35,039 bases of DNA from Longimicrobiales bacterium (GCA_035461765.1 DATHUY010000020.1:1-35039); one strand, 5' to 3'. Positions 24,754-33,418 are shown, counted from the first letter of the stretch. The notes: generated by a model not told the origin, from the letters alone. Program-made: numbers and translations.

Positions 24754-25440
24754 TCAGGTTTCGGCGGCGGTCCTGAGCCGCGCCTGTTCCTCGGGGGTGG
24801 CGGTCAGCGCCTTGTCATCGCCCATGTCGAGGGCGTTGAACAGGAATCCGGCGGCGGCGCCGCCGAGGAGGTTGGCGACGATGAAGACCCAGAGAAAGGA
24901 CGGTGCGCTGAGTCCGAGGACGGTGATGCCGACGGCGACGGCGGGATTGAAGGCGCCACCGGAGATGGCGCCGACGGAATAGGCGCCGACGAGCACGGTG
25001 AAGCCGATGGCGAGGCCGAAATAGGAGTTGCCGGTGGTGCCGCGGGCAGTGGCGACATTGAGGACGACGTAGACGAGGGCGAACGTGAACAGGAACTCGG
25101 CGACGAAGGCCTGACCGGTTGCCGGGTCGGCGGCGGTGACGACGGCATCGGGCTTGAGATACCCGGTGACGAGGGCGGCGCAGACCCCGCCGATCACCTG
25201 GGCGACCCAGTAGCCGCCGAGCTCGGCAGCGGTAGCGCGGTGGCGGAGGAAGACGCCGAGTGTGACGGCGGGATTGTAGTGGCCACCGGAGATGTGGCCG
25301 CCGGCGTAGATCATCACCATGAGGACGGAGCCGATGGCGAGGGGCGCGAGCGCGCCGGCGCCGGGCTCGAGCACGACCAGACCGATGGTCAGGACGAGGA
25401 AGAACGTTCCGATCGCTTCTACGATCAGCTTGCGTGCCAT
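24754..25440 (-). CDS. Aquaporin/MIP-family channel, atypical filter
   Basis: A 228-residue membrane protein with six hydrophobic segments and two half-helices. Both NPA motifs are present: Asn56-Pro-Ala in GGHYNPAVTLGVFL and Asn165-Pro-Ala in GGAFNPAVAVGITV. The duplication of the two halves (ISGGHYNPAV, ISGGAFNPAV) is clear. The residue after the second NPA is Val, where most aquaporins have the selectivity-filter Arg (NPAR), so the pore may be wider or pass a different solute. The start is the ATG at 25440 with GGAG five bases upstream. It diverges from the EEP lipoprotein gene over 197 bases (25441-25637), where I see no convincing promoter. Confidence 0.9.
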   Translation of the reverse strand: MARKLIVEAIGTFFLVLTIGLVVLEPGAGALAPLAIGSVLMVMIYAGGHISGGHYNPAVTLGVFLRHRATAAELGGYWVAQVIGGVCAALVTGYLKPDAVVTAADPATGQAFVAEFLFTFALVYVVLNVATARGTTGNSYFGLAIGFTVLVGAYSVGAISGGAFNPAVAVGITVLGLSAPSFLWVFIVANLLGGAAAGFLFNALDMGDDKALTATPEEQARLRTAAET

Positions 25441-25637
25441 GGTGCGCTCCGGTGCGGGAGTGGTTCGGGCGGGTGACGGAGACCAGCATACGTAAGTGTG
25501 ACCGGTATGGCTACGTCATCATCCGGATTTATCAACGCCCGACGCTGGTGTAGCGTGCGTGAGCCCGGCACGTCGCTCCGGCGGAGCCGGTCCAGCCGCG
25601 GGATCGCGCGGCACCCCACGACGACACGGAGGCCCCC

Positions 25638-26780
25638 ATGTCTCGACCCCTGCTCCTGCTCACAAGCGTACTGCTCGCGTCTTCGGCCTGCGCCGACGGT
25701 TATGAGGACCCGACCGCGCCAGCGCACGACGCTCTGGCCATTCAGGGTGCGCTCGGCCCGACGGTCATGACGCGCAACGTATTTCTCGGGGCGGACCTGA
25801 CCCCGATCATCCAGGCCGCGTCACCGCAGCTGATACCGGTTATCGCGGCCGAGGTCTGGGCGCGGATTCAGGCGTCGAACTTCCCCGCGCGGGCAGGCGC
25901 CCTGGCTGACGAGATCGCGCGTACGTCACCGCACCTCGTCGGGCTGCAGGAGGCGGTGCTGTATCACATTCAGTCGCCGGGAGACGCGGCTGTGGGCGGC
26001 CAGACGCCGGCCACGACGGTGGCGTACGATTTCGTGCAGCTCCTGCTCGACTCACTGGACGCGCGCGGCCTATCCTACGATGTCGTCGCAGAAGTCACTG
26101 GCACCGTGGTCGAGCTGCCGGTCTACACCGGGCTGGCTCCATTCCCGTTCGATGACGTGCGCTTCACGGACCGCGAGGTGATCCTGGCGCGTTCCGACGT
26201 GCCGGTTTCCAATCCGCAGGGCGCCGTGTTCGCCGCGCGGGTGGACCTGCCGATCGGGGGGCCGGGCGGACCGCTGCTCAGTCAGCAGCGGGGCTGGGCC
26301 TCGATCGACGCGACGGTATACGATCACACATTCCGCTTCATCTCCACGCATCTGGAGGTGCAGGCCGTCGCTCCGATCCAGGTGTTGCAGGGAGCGGAGC
26401 TGGTGGCGATCGCTACGGCATCGCCGCTGCCGGTAGTGATGGTGGGGGACTTCAACTCGGCGGCGGACGGCACGCAGACACCGACGTACAACAACATCGT
26501 CGCAGCCGGATTCGAGGATGTATGGCATCGTGTCGGCGAGCCGGGCTACACGTGCTGTCACGCAGAGGACCTGCTCAACACGATGCCGTTGCTGGATCAG
26601 CGCCTGGATGTCGTGTTCGTGCGCGGGTTCAGGACAGCGCCACAGGGCTCGATCGGCGCGCGCGTGGAGCTCGTCGGTGACAAATCCGTGGACCGTCTGC
26701 CGTCCGGTCTGTGGCCGGCCGATCACGCGGGCGTGGTTGCGTCGCTGCGTCTGCCGCCGGCTGCGGTCGCACAGCGTTAG
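25638..26780 (+). CDS. Exported endonuclease/exonuclease/phosphatase-family lipoprotein
   Basis: A 380-residue protein with a lipoprotein signal (MSRPLLLLTSVLLASSAC, Cys18) and an EEP domain. Conserved active-site blocks are present: VMTRNVFLG (Asn), HLVGLQEA (metal-binding Glu), FISTHLE (His), VVMVGDFNSA (Asp, Asn) and the final WPADHAGVVASL (catalytic Asp-His). The family cleaves phosphodiester or phosphomonoester bonds in DNA, sphingomyelin or inositol lipids. Location outside the cytoplasm favours extracellular nucleic acid or lipid as substrate, but this cannot be settled from sequence. GGAGG at 25627-25631 fixes the start. Confidence 0.88.
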   Translation: MSRPLLLLTSVLLASSACADGYEDPTAPAHDALAIQGALGPTVMTRNVFLGADLTPIIQAASPQLIPVIAAEVWARIQASNFPARAGALADEIARTSPHLVGLQEAVLYHIQSPGDAAVGGQTPATTVAYDFVQLLLDSLDARGLSYDVVAEVTGTVVELPVYTGLAPFPFDDVRFTDREVILARSDVPVSNPQGAVFAARVDLPIGGPGGPLLSQQRGWASIDATVYDHTFRFISTHLEVQAVAPIQVLQGAELVAIATASPLPVVMVGDFNSAADGTQTPTYNNIVAAGFEDVWHRVGEPGYTCCHAEDLLNTMPLLDQRLDVVFVRGFRTAPQGSIGARVELVGDKSVDRLPSGLWPADHAGVVASLRLPPAAVAQR

Positions 26781-26814
26781 GTCGAGCCGCCTTTCGCTGT
26801 GGATCAGCAAGTCG

Positions 26815-26850
26815 TCGGGTGGAGCGGTCAGCAGCACCCGCTCCACCCGA
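26815..26850 (+). terminator. 12-bp hairpin after the EEP lipoprotein gene
   Basis: TCGGGTGGAGCG (26815-26826) pairs perfectly with CGCTCCACCCGA (26839-26850) around a 12-base loop. It starts 35 bases past the stop codon. There is no T-run, so it could stabilise the 3' end or help Rho-independent ending only weakly. Confidence 0.4.
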
Positions 26851-26934
26851 TCCACCATGCGCTCCGATATCATTGCGCGGCACGCGCATGCGCCTGCAAT
26901 GGCAGCGGCGCGCGAATGCTGCTAATCTGTGCGT

Positions 26935-27381
26935 ATGGACAGCTACCGCCCCAGTCTCCGCTCGTGGCTCATCATCGCAGGTATCGTGGTGGTGGTCGTG
27001 CTGGCGTTCCGCGGTGTGCGCGCCATGCGTCACAGTCCGCAGGAAATCCTGCGCGACACGCTGGCGACGCTGCGGAACCGCGCGGACTCGTGCCGCTCCG
27101 AAGTGGATCAGCGCGCGGCAGACCTGAGGGAATACGGGCGCCGGCTCGATTCCATGCGGGCGCGCGTCCGCGAGCTGGAGGCGCTCGATCAGCGCGGCGT
27201 GCCCGTGGACAGCTTCAGGCTCTATATGTCCGTGTTCAACGCGTACAACGACTCGGTGGCTGCATGGCCGCCGCTCGAGGACTCCGTGCGCGCCCTCGAT
27301 GCGCGTTGCCGGGTCGTCGCCGAACAGCACAACGTCTTCGCCGATTCGCTGCGCGAGCTGGTCTTTCCCACCACGCAGTGA
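26935..27381 (+). CDS. Single-pass membrane protein with coiled-coil domain
   Basis: A 148-residue protein. Residues about 10-27 (WLIIAGIVVVVVLAFRGV) are one membrane helix after a short N-terminal tail. Residues about 40-90 are a charged, heptad-like coiled coil (RADSCRSEVDQRAADLREYG, then RRLDSMRARVRELEAL). The rest is helical and ends SLRELVFPTTQ. I recognise no family. The start is the ATG at 26935; a GTG six bases earlier is possible, and neither has a good ribosome site. The 3' end faces the DinB-family gene across 48 bases. Confidence 0.6.
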   Translation: MDSYRPSLRSWLIIAGIVVVVVLAFRGVRAMRHSPQEILRDTLATLRNRADSCRSEVDQRAADLREYGRRLDSMRARVRELEALDQRGVPVDSFRLYMSVFNAYNDSVAAWPPLEDSVRALDARCRVVAEQHNVFADSLRELVFPTTQ

Positions 27382-27429
27382 GTGCGCCGTGCCGTTCTCG
27401 TTCAGACAGTATCGTCCGCTGCTGTCGCG

Positions 27430-27930
27430 TTACGCGCGCGGCGCACGTGGGATGCTCAGCGTCTGCCAGTCCGCCCCCTTCCACTGCCGGGCGAGCAGGA
27501 TGATCTGACCAACGTGCTGCGACGTGTGGGCCAGACTCCGCACCAGCGCCTTCGTCGCCGTACCCGGCTCGCCCCGGATGGTCACGGTTCGCTGCAGATC
27601 CGATGGTGTCATGGCGACGAGGGTGGCGTCCAGGACGCTCCACCCACGGTCCCAGACACCGCGCACGGACGACGCGTCGTCGGACTCGATGATGAACTCG
27701 GAATCGCGATCGCGATCCGGCTTCTCGCCATCCGTCGTGAACGGCTCGGTCCAGCGTGAGCGCAGATTGCCGCCGATGTGCTTCATCAGCACGGCGATGC
27801 TGTTGGCGTCGTCACCCGCCGTGCGGAACAGATCCGTCGCGTCGAGCTGTGCGATGGCGCGCTCGGCCAGCGAGCGCTGCAGCGAGAAGGCGTCGCGGAT
27901 ATCCGCGAGAACGGCAGTGGCTGTATCCAT
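27430..27930 (-). CDS. DinB-family protein (DUF1572-like)
   Basis: A 166-residue four-helix-bundle protein of the DinB/YfiT-like superfamily, whose members often bind a metal and include thiol transferases. DUF1572 hallmarks are NSIAVLMKHIGGNLRSRWTE, the FTTDGEKPDRDRDSEF block and the C-terminal LAHTSQHVGQIILLARQWKG. Candidate metal ligands are the His in MKHIGG and the two in HTSQHVG. The reaction is unknown. The start is the ATG at 27930 with GGAG nine bases upstream. It is the last gene of the carH operon and overlaps the DUF1722 reading frame by 119 bases on the same strand. Confidence 0.88.
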   Translation of the reverse strand: MDTATAVLADIRDAFSLQRSLAERAIAQLDATDLFRTAGDDANSIAVLMKHIGGNLRSRWTEPFTTDGEKPDRDRDSEFIIESDDASSVRGVWDRGWSVLDATLVAMTPSDLQRTVTIRGEPGTATKALVRSLAHTSQHVGQIILLARQWKGADWQTLSIPRAPRA

Positions 27931-28480
27931 GGTGCAGGCTCCGCCGGGCGTGAGTGTCGAAATATGCCTGTGCTGCAAGATAGGGCACATCGAACTGCAG
28001 CACCCATGTGCGCAGCACAGCCAGCGCAGCGGCCGGCGTGCTGCGAGCGTTCCGGAGATCGGTCAGGTGCCCGAGAAAATGCGACCGCTCCGCATCGGTC
28101 AACCGGTCGGAGAGATGGCCGAACGCGTGCATGAGTGCGTTCACATGTCCGCGCAGCGTCGCGGGTTTCTCCAGTGCGCGCATGATGCCGTCGCGGTAGA
28201 GGCGGATCGAATCGCTCCAGGGGCGGCTCGCGACAGTGGCCACGATACCGCCCAGCTCGCGCATCCCGCGCTCGTCGTAGGCGAGCAGCATGTACTTGCA
28301 GTCTGCGTGCAGCCGAACGAGGCCCGCACGCCGGCGCCCGAGCTCGACCTCACGCAGGCGGCGCAGTGCGGCTAGGAGGGTCAGGAACCGCTCCCGGTCC
28401 GCTTCCCTGCGCTCCGCTGCGGACGGACGAGGGGCGTACGCGCCATCGTGCTGCATGAGCGATGGCGCGGCGGGTATCAT
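27812..28480 (-). CDS. DUF1722 (YbgA-like) protein
   Basis: A 222-residue protein whose core (about 52-176) follows DUF1722: [18 protein letters not shown], a [20 protein letters not shown] block, then [20 protein letters not shown]. The domain is found alone or fused to DUF523; in E. coli ybgA sits next to the photolyase gene phr. The biochemical role is unknown. The start at ATG 28480 overlaps the crtO-like stop as ATGA. The domain ends near residue 176, yet the frame continues 46 more residues, and residues from about 184 are read from the DinB gene in another frame. That tail ([12 protein letters not shown] and on) is unlike the family and may be a read-through after loss of an earlier stop. 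Confidence 0.82.
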   Translation of the reverse strand: MIPAAPSLMQHDGAYAPRPSAAERREADRERFLTLLAALRRLREVELGRRRAGLVRLHADCKYMLLAYDERGMRELGGIVATVASRPWSDSIRLYRDGIMRALEKPATLRGHVNALMHAFGHLSDRLTDAERSHFLGHLTDLRNARSTPAAALAVLRTWVLQFDVPYLAAQAYFDTHARRSLHHGYSHCRSRGYPRRLLAAALAGRARHRTARRDGSVPHGG

Positions 28481-30027
28481 GGCAGGCCGCGGCCGAACCA
28501 GCGACGCTCCAGTGAGCGGAGCACCACGCGAGCTGCATTGCGGCCGGACGCACCCATGATGCCGCCGCCGGGATGCGTGCTGGCTCCGCTCAGGTACAGT
28601 CCCTTCAGGTGAGTGCGGTAGCCGCTCATGCCGGCGAACGGTCGCAGGGCGAACATCTGCGCCACGTTCATCTCCAGATGCATGACGTTGCCATGGTGCA
28701 GGCCGAGCTCGCGCTCCAGCCAGAGCGGGTGCTGGAAGAGGCTGCCGACCACCTTCGCGCGCGTGCCGGGTGCATAGCGCTCGAATGCAGCGATAATGCC
28801 GTCGGCAACTTCATCGCCGATGTCATCCCAGGTCCCGCTGGCGAGCCGATACGGGTAGTACTGGGCCCAGAGCCAGAGGACTTCGCCACCGGGCGGCGCC
28901 AGTGAGTCGTCGATCGCGGAGAACGTCATTGCCACGATGGGTGGATCCGCAGCCGGCCGGCCGCACAGGTAGTCCGCGTATGCCGCATCGATCTGGTTGC
29001 GGCTGCGACAGAGCAGCTGAAGGCCGATGCGCGCCTCGTCGCCGGGATGGGCGGAGTAGCGGACCGGCGAGTCGAGCGCGAGCCGGAGCACAGCGCCGAA
29101 GCCGTTGCCCGTCCGCATGCCCGCCGCGGCTGCCGGTCTGTGCTCGGGCGGAAGCAGCCGCCCGAACGTGTCCTGCGCATGGCATGCCGCGATCACTGCG
29201 CGGGCCGTGATCGACTCGCCGCCCGCCCGCACTCCTGTCGCACGGCCGCCGCGCACCTCGATGCCGTCCACCCGTGTATCCGTCCGGACCACGCCGCCGT
29301 GCGCCTCGATATGGCGCCGCAGCGCTACGGTCAGCATGCCGGATCCGCCGCGCGGGCGCGCGATACCTCCCTCGTGGTACAGCGGCTGCCAGAGAAGGAA
29401 GGGAGCGCCCATCGGCTCGAACGGCGGCGGACCGGACTGCGCCGCCATCCACACCAGCGGAGCCAGGAGCTTCTCCTCGGTGAAGTACTGCGCGGCGAGA
29501 TCGCCATACGGCTGCATGATCTCGCCGAGCGCTCGCTGCCAGTCGCTGCGCATGGCGCGGTTCAGGCCGAACCGGCGGCCCAGCTGGAGCGGGCCGGGCG
29601 AGTCGAGGAACGAATCGCGGACCATGCGCGCGAACGGCGTCCAGCGGCGGCAGAACTCGAGGTATGCCGTCCCCTGCGAGGGGAACTGCTCCTCGATTTC
29701 ATGAGCCGTGCGCTCCAGATCGCGATGGATGAACAGCGCATCGCCGTCCTCGGAGGGAGCGAAGAAAAGCGGATCCATCTCGATGTAGTCGAGACCGTAC
29801 TCCGACAGGCCGAGCTCCTCCGCGATCGGCGTCAGCCGGATCAGGATGTGGGCGCTGCCCCCGAGGTCGAAGCGGTAGCCCGGCACAACCTCCTCCGTGG
29901 CTACCGCACCGCCGACCCGCTTCTGCTTCTCCAGCACACACACCCGCTGCCCCGCCTGCGCCAGGTAGGCCGCGCAAACGAGGCCGTTGTGGCCGGCGCC
30001 GATGACGATCGCGTCGTAGTCACTCAT
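28477..30027 (-). CDS. CrtO-like FAD-dependent carotenoid ketolase/oxidoreductase
   Basis: A 516-residue flavoprotein of the phytoene-desaturase superfamily. The N-terminal FAD motif is [19 protein letters not shown], followed by EKQKRVGGA. The C-terminal block [20 protein letters not shown] is the family's second nucleotide motif. Overall pattern ([26 protein letters not shown]) resembles CrtO-type beta-carotene ketolases and CruO more than CrtI. It would add a keto group to the ring made by CrtYcd; a desaturase role is the alternative. The start is ATG 30027, overlapping the crtYcd stop (ATGA). The open frame continues to 30705 only as a shadow of crtYcd. Confidence 0.82.
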   Translation of the reverse strand: MSDYDAIVIGAGHNGLVCAAYLAQAGQRVCVLEKQKRVGGAVATEEVVPGYRFDLGGSAHILIRLTPIAEELGLSEYGLDYIEMDPLFFAPSEDGDALFIHRDLERTAHEIEEQFPSQGTAYLEFCRRWTPFARMVRDSFLDSPGPLQLGRRFGLNRAMRSDWQRALGEIMQPYGDLAAQYFTEEKLLAPLVWMAAQSGPPPFEPMGAPFLLWQPLYHEGGIARPRGGSGMLTVALRRHIEAHGGVVRTDTRVDGIEVRGGRATGVRAGGESITARAVIAACHAQDTFGRLLPPEHRPAAAAGMRTGNGFGAVLRLALDSPVRYSAHPGDEARIGLQLLCRSRNQIDAAYADYLCGRPAADPPIVAMTFSAIDDSLAPPGGEVLWLWAQYYPYRLASGTWDDIGDEVADGIIAAFERYAPGTRAKVVGSLFQHPLWLERELGLHHGNVMHLEMNVAQMFALRPFAGMSGYRTHLKGLYLSGASTHPGGGIMGASGRNAARVVLRSLERRWFGRGLP

Positions 30028-30806
30028 GCGTGCTGCAGCGCCGCAGTACGGCGCGCGAGCGACGGCTGCAGGAACAGCTGCACGCCCTGCACCACGAGCA
30101 GATTCGTCACCAGGAAGAACGCCGCCTCTTCGAGCGGCAGTCCTGCGATGTGGATGCCCGTGGTGAACCGCGGTGATATGCTCCAGATGCCGGCGCCGAT
30201 CGCAATGCGATCTGCAATCCACAGGTAGAGCGTGGGCACGCCGACGGCGGCCGCGAAACGGCCCGGCGCCGCCGCAACACCGCGCGCGATGAACGGCCAC
30301 TGCGCGGCGAGAACGGGGGCAGCCCAGGCGAGGATGAGCCCGAGGTAGAGCCCGCGTTCGACGGTCAGTGCGAAGAGGCCGATGCCGGCGAGCAGCAGAT
30401 AGATGGAAGCGCCCAGCATGCGGACGCTGCCGAGCCCCGCCAGCAGGTCCGGGGCGGGCGGGACGAAGTCCGAGGCGGACCGCAACTGTGAAGCGGCAGG
30501 CGGACGCCGCATCAGCACGAGGTACGTCCACGCGCCCGTCAGCAGCGGCTGCAGCAGGAAGAACAGATATTCCTCCACCGGCACCCAGCCGATCGTGCCG
30601 AGCACCCGATCGGCGCCGTACCACCACACGCCACGATACACCAGGTAGTTGTCCCACGGCGTCGTATACAGGAGCGCGACCATGGCCATGACGGGGAGCA
30701 CCCATCGTGCTCGCGGCCCGAGCACCGTGCCGGCATTACGCACTGCAAGCAGCAGAGCCACGAGCGGCGGCACGATGAAGACCAGGTGGAACTGCAGGTA
30801 CGTCAC
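30024..30806 (-). CDS. crtYcd: Fused heterodimer-type lycopene cyclase (CrtYc-CrtYd)
   Basis: A 260-residue membrane protein with about seven hydrophobic segments and two homologous halves. The first has [17 protein letters not shown] and [14 protein letters not shown]; the second has [27 protein letters not shown] (in parts). The P-x-E-E-x3-FF motif appears in both. It closes a beta-ionone ring on lycopene or a related end group. Actinobacteria carry the halves as separate genes; fused forms occur in several phyla. The start is a GTG at 30806, two bases after the crtI stop; its own stop overlaps the crtO-like start. Confidence 0.92.
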   Translation of the reverse strand: MTYLQFHLVFIVPPLVALLLAVRNAGTVLGPRARWVLPVMAMVALLYTTPWDNYLVYRGVWWYGADRVLGTIGWVPVEEYLFFLLQPLLTGAWTYLVLMRRPPAASQLRSASDFVPPAPDLLAGLGSVRMLGASIYLLLAGIGLFALTVERGLYLGLILAWAAPVLAAQWPFIARGVAAAPGRFAAAVGVPTLYLWIADRIAIGAGIWSISPRFTTGIHIAGLPLEEAAFFLVTNLLVVQGVQLFLQPSLARRTAALQHA

Positions 30807-30808
30807 AC

Positions 30809-32329
30809 TCAGGCGGCGCCGCGTGACGGCTTGCGCAGAGGAACCGGGCTGCGGACCGCCGGATCGGGCACGACCCGGTCGAGCACGCGCGCAGACTGGA
30901 GCACGCCGGGTACGCCGCCGCCCGGATGGGTGCCCGCGCCCACGAAATACAGGCCGTTCACGTCGTCCGACACGTTGTGGTAGCGGAAGTATGCGGACTG
31001 CGTGAGTACCGGCTCCGGTCCGAACGCGGACCCATCCACCGATCGAAGGTCGCGCTCGAAGTCGTGCGGCGTCAGCACCCGTCGTGTCACGACACTCGAG
31101 GTCAGACCTGGCAGGAGGCGCTGTTCGAGCGCGCGCATGATGCGCTCCTCGTACTCCTCCGCGCGCACGGACCAGTCGATGCCGCTGCGGTTGTTCGGCA
31201 CCGGCGACAGCACGTAGAAAGCCTCATTACCGTCCGGAGCCAGCGATGCATCGGAGCGGGTAGGCGCGTGCAGGTAGAGCGAGAAATCGTCGGCGAGCAC
31301 GCGGCGCTGGAAAATGTCGCGCAACAGCCCGCGATAGCGCGGCCCGAGCACGATGGTGTGATGCTTCAGGTCCGGATACTGCCGCGACGTGCCGAAGTAC
31401 GACACGAAAAGCCCCATGGACTGACGGACGCGCCGAAGCCGCCGCTCGCTGTGCCGGCGCCGTTCACCAGCGGCAAGCATGTTCCGGTAGACCCACGACG
31501 GATCGGCATTGCTCACCACGACGTCAGCGTCGATCTGCCCGCCGGACTCCAGCTCGACTCCCGTCGCCCTGCCGCCCTGCACCCGGATGCGGGCTACCGG
31601 TGAGCTCATTCGCACATCGACGCCGATGTCGCCGAGCAGACGCACCAGTCCGTGCACGATCGACGTCGTACCGCCGCGTGCGAAGTGCACGCCCCACTTC
31701 CTCTCGAGCCAGTGGATCAGCAGGTAGATCGATGTAGTGCGGAACGGATCCCCGCCTACCAGCAGGGGCTCGAAGCTGAATGCCTGACGCAGGCGCTCGT
31801 CACGGATGTGCGACGATACTACCGCATGCACACTGCGATGACTGCCCAGGCGGAGCATCGCGGGCAGGACCCGTAGCATGTCGGTCGCGTGCGTGAACGG
31901 GCGATCCGCAAGCTGTTCGTAACCGACCTCGAAGATGCGCCGCGCGTGCCGGACCAGCCGGCGATAGCCATCCACGTCCCGTGCATCGAACTTCTCGATC
32001 TCGGCATACAGCCGCTCGTCATCGCCGAAGTAGTCGAACGAACTGCCATCGTGGAACATGATCCGGTAGAAAGGGTCGACAGGCATCAGCTCGAAATAGT
32101 CGCGGGCGTCGCGACCGGCACTCGCGAACAATTCCTCCAGCAGGTACGGCGCCGTGATCACGGTCGGGCCCGCGTCGAACGTGAACCCGTCCTGCCGGAA
32201 CACACGCGCCCGTCCACCCGGCTGGTCCAGTGCCTCCAGCAGCGTGACATCGTAACCGCGCACGCGCAGTCGCACGGCCGCCGCCAGACCGCCAAACCCG
32301 CTGCCGATCACCACGGCCCGGGAACTCAT
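30809..32329 (-). CDS. crtI: Phytoene desaturase CrtI
   Basis: The 506 residues match bacterial phytoene desaturases, which convert phytoene to lycopene stepwise. The FAD motif is VIGSGFGGLAAAVRLRVRG; then LEALDQPGGRARVF and FDAGPTVITAPYLLEELF. Mid-protein blocks are FSFEPLLVGGDPF, HWLERKWGVHFARGGTTSIV and VVSNADPSWVYRNML. The C-terminal signature is YFVGAGTHPGGGVPGVLQSA. The start is ATG 32329, overlapping the carH stop (ATGA). The substrate phytoene requires CrtB, which is not in the window. Confidence 0.95.
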   Translation of the reverse strand: MSSRAVVIGSGFGGLAAAVRLRVRGYDVTLLEALDQPGGRARVFRQDGFTFDAGPTVITAPYLLEELFASAGRDARDYFELMPVDPFYRIMFHDGSSFDYFGDDERLYAEIEKFDARDVDGYRRLVRHARRIFEVGYEQLADRPFTHATDMLRVLPAMLRLGSHRSVHAVVSSHIRDERLRQAFSFEPLLVGGDPFRTTSIYLLIHWLERKWGVHFARGGTTSIVHGLVRLLGDIGVDVRMSSPVARIRVQGGRATGVELESGGQIDADVVVSNADPSWVYRNMLAAGERRRHSERRLRRVRQSMGLFVSYFGTSRQYPDLKHHTIVLGPRYRGLLRDIFQRRVLADDFSLYLHAPTRSDASLAPDGNEAFYVLSPVPNNRSGIDWSVRAEEYEERIMRALEQRLLPGLTSSVVTRRVLTPHDFERDLRSVDGSAFGPEPVLTQSAYFRYHNVSDDVNGLYFVGAGTHPGGGVPGVLQSARVLDRVVPDPAVRSPVPLRKPSRGAA

Positions 32330-33303
32330 GCGCTGACCCCCGCGATGCGGCCCCCCGCACTCAGCATGCTGCGCAGCTCGTCCAGATCGGTGATGACCCG
32401 CGCACCCGCCAACTCCAGCGGCGCTCGACCGGCCTCTGCCCCGCGGCCCCCCACCAGCATAGTTACCCCCTCCGGCAGTGCCTCGCCCAGCTCCAACATC
32501 TCACGCGCGGCCGATTCGACCACGCCGTCGTTCACCACGCTCAGTGCGACTGCGGCAGCATTCAAACGACGCGCCGCGCGCGCGATCTCCGCTGCCGGCA
32601 ACGACGGCCCCAGGTACGCGACGCGCCAACCCGCGTCCAGCGCCACCGCGCTCACCGCCATCGCACCCAGCTCGTGCTGCTCACCCGATGGCGTCGTGGC
32701 CACAATCAGAGGACCGGATACCGGCTGTGCGTATGCTTCGAGCATCCACGACAACACCCGCCGCGCGGCCTCCGTCACAGTGTGCTCCTGCGCAGGACCG
32801 ACCTGCCCGGCATGCCACATCTCACCCACCTCGTGCAGCAGCGGAATCAACACCTCTCCCAGGAACTCCTGCGGCCGCAGCGATACGACCGCCCCCGTCA
32901 GCGCGGCGTGTACCGCCTCCCCGTCCATGCGCTCGCCCGCCGCCAGGCACGATTCCCGGATCTGCGTCACGGCCCCCGTCGTGACGACAGACTGAACCGC
33001 CCCCACATGCCGCTCCGCCCCCGTGCCCACATCGCCCGCCGCCAGATCCCTCAGCTCCTCCACCTTCAGCCCGGCGATCTGCGATATGCTGCGACCCGCG
33101 TCCGTCAGCTCACGCAGCAGACGCAGGCGCTCCACGTCCGCATCGCTGTACAGGCGCTGTCCTCCCGCGGTTCGCACCGGCACGACCACGCCGTACCGCC
33201 GCTCCCAGGCGCGCAGCACATGCAGCGTCAGACCCGTCCTGCGGGCGACGACCCCGATCGGGTGCAGCACACCCGCTTCCAGCTGGCGATCCCATTCGTT
33301 CAT
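32326..33303 (-). CDS. carH: CarH-type MerR repressor with cobalamin light sensor
   Basis: A 325-residue light-responsive repressor. The MerR helix-turn-helix is residues 13-82 (PIGVVARRTGLTLHVLRAWE, then RRYGVVVPVRTAGGQRLYSD). A B12-binding helix bundle (about 115-190) contains the CarH signature W-x9-EH: Trp163 and Glu173-His174, with His164 next to Trp as in Thermus CarH His132. The Rossmann part has E-x-H-x2-G (Glu208, His210, Gly213), His210 being the likely lower ligand. In known CarH the AdoCbl-bound tetramer represses in the dark and falls apart in light. The start is the ATG at 33303; upstream there is no ribosome site, and the predicted transcript start is almost at the ATG. It is first in the operon, so it probably regulates itself. 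Confidence 0.93.
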   Translation of the reverse strand: MNEWDRQLEAGVLHPIGVVARRTGLTLHVLRAWERRYGVVVPVRTAGGQRLYSDADVERLRLLRELTDAGRSISQIAGLKVEELRDLAAGDVGTGAERHVGAVQSVVTTGAVTQIRESCLAAGERMDGEAVHAALTGAVVSLRPQEFLGEVLIPLLHEVGEMWHAGQVGPAQEHTVTEAARRVLSWMLEAYAQPVSGPLIVATTPSGEQHELGAMAVSAVALDAGWRVAYLGPSLPAAEIARAARRLNAAAVALSVVNDGVVESAAREMLELGEALPEGVTMLVGGRGAEAGRAPLELAGARVITDLDELRSMLSAGGRIAGVSA

Positions 33304-33310
33304 GGGGTGA

Positions 33311-33339
33311 ACAGTATCCCGCCGCGGGCGCTGTGTCAA
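33311..33339 (-). promoter_or_regulatory. Promoter of the carH-crt operon
   Basis: On the minus strand TTGACA (33339-33334) is followed after exactly 17 bases by TACTGT (33316-33311). The -35 is perfect, the -10 poor (three matches to TATAAT), which suits a regulated promoter. The expected start lies at about 33304, adjoining the carH ATG at 33303, so the message may be leaderless. Confidence 0.65.
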
Positions 33340-33366
33340 GGTTGTGTCTAGCTTACAACCTTGACA
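33334..33366. promoter_or_regulatory. Inverted-repeat operator, probable CarH site
   Basis: A perfect 12-bp inverted repeat, TGTCAAGGTTGT (33334-33345) and ACAACCTTGACA (33355-33366), with a 9-base spacer. Each arm contains the -35 box of one of the two divergent promoters. ACA triplets recur on the plus strand at 33355, 33364, 33375 and 33385, near-11-base spacing that recalls the direct repeats bound by CarH subunits. Assignment to CarH is inferred from position and motif arrangement. Confidence 0.75.
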
Positions 33367-33389
33367 TTGGCTATACATACGGGTACAAT
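33361..33389 (+). promoter_or_regulatory. Promoter of cruF and the polyprenyl synthase gene
   Basis: TTGACA (33361-33366), a 17-base spacer and TACAAT (33384-33389) give a near-consensus sigma-70 promoter on the plus strand. Its -35 box is part of the right arm of the inverted repeat, so a bound repressor would cover it. Start of transcription is expected around 33396. Confidence 0.8.
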
Positions 33390-33418
33390 GGCTGGACACG
33401 GGTTCGACGGAGGTGGGT

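Noticed and set aside
30028-30705. Upstream extension of the crtO-like reading frame
   Set aside because: The extension is the crtYcd gene read in another frame. The FAD motif begins right after ATG 30027, which has an ATGA overlap.
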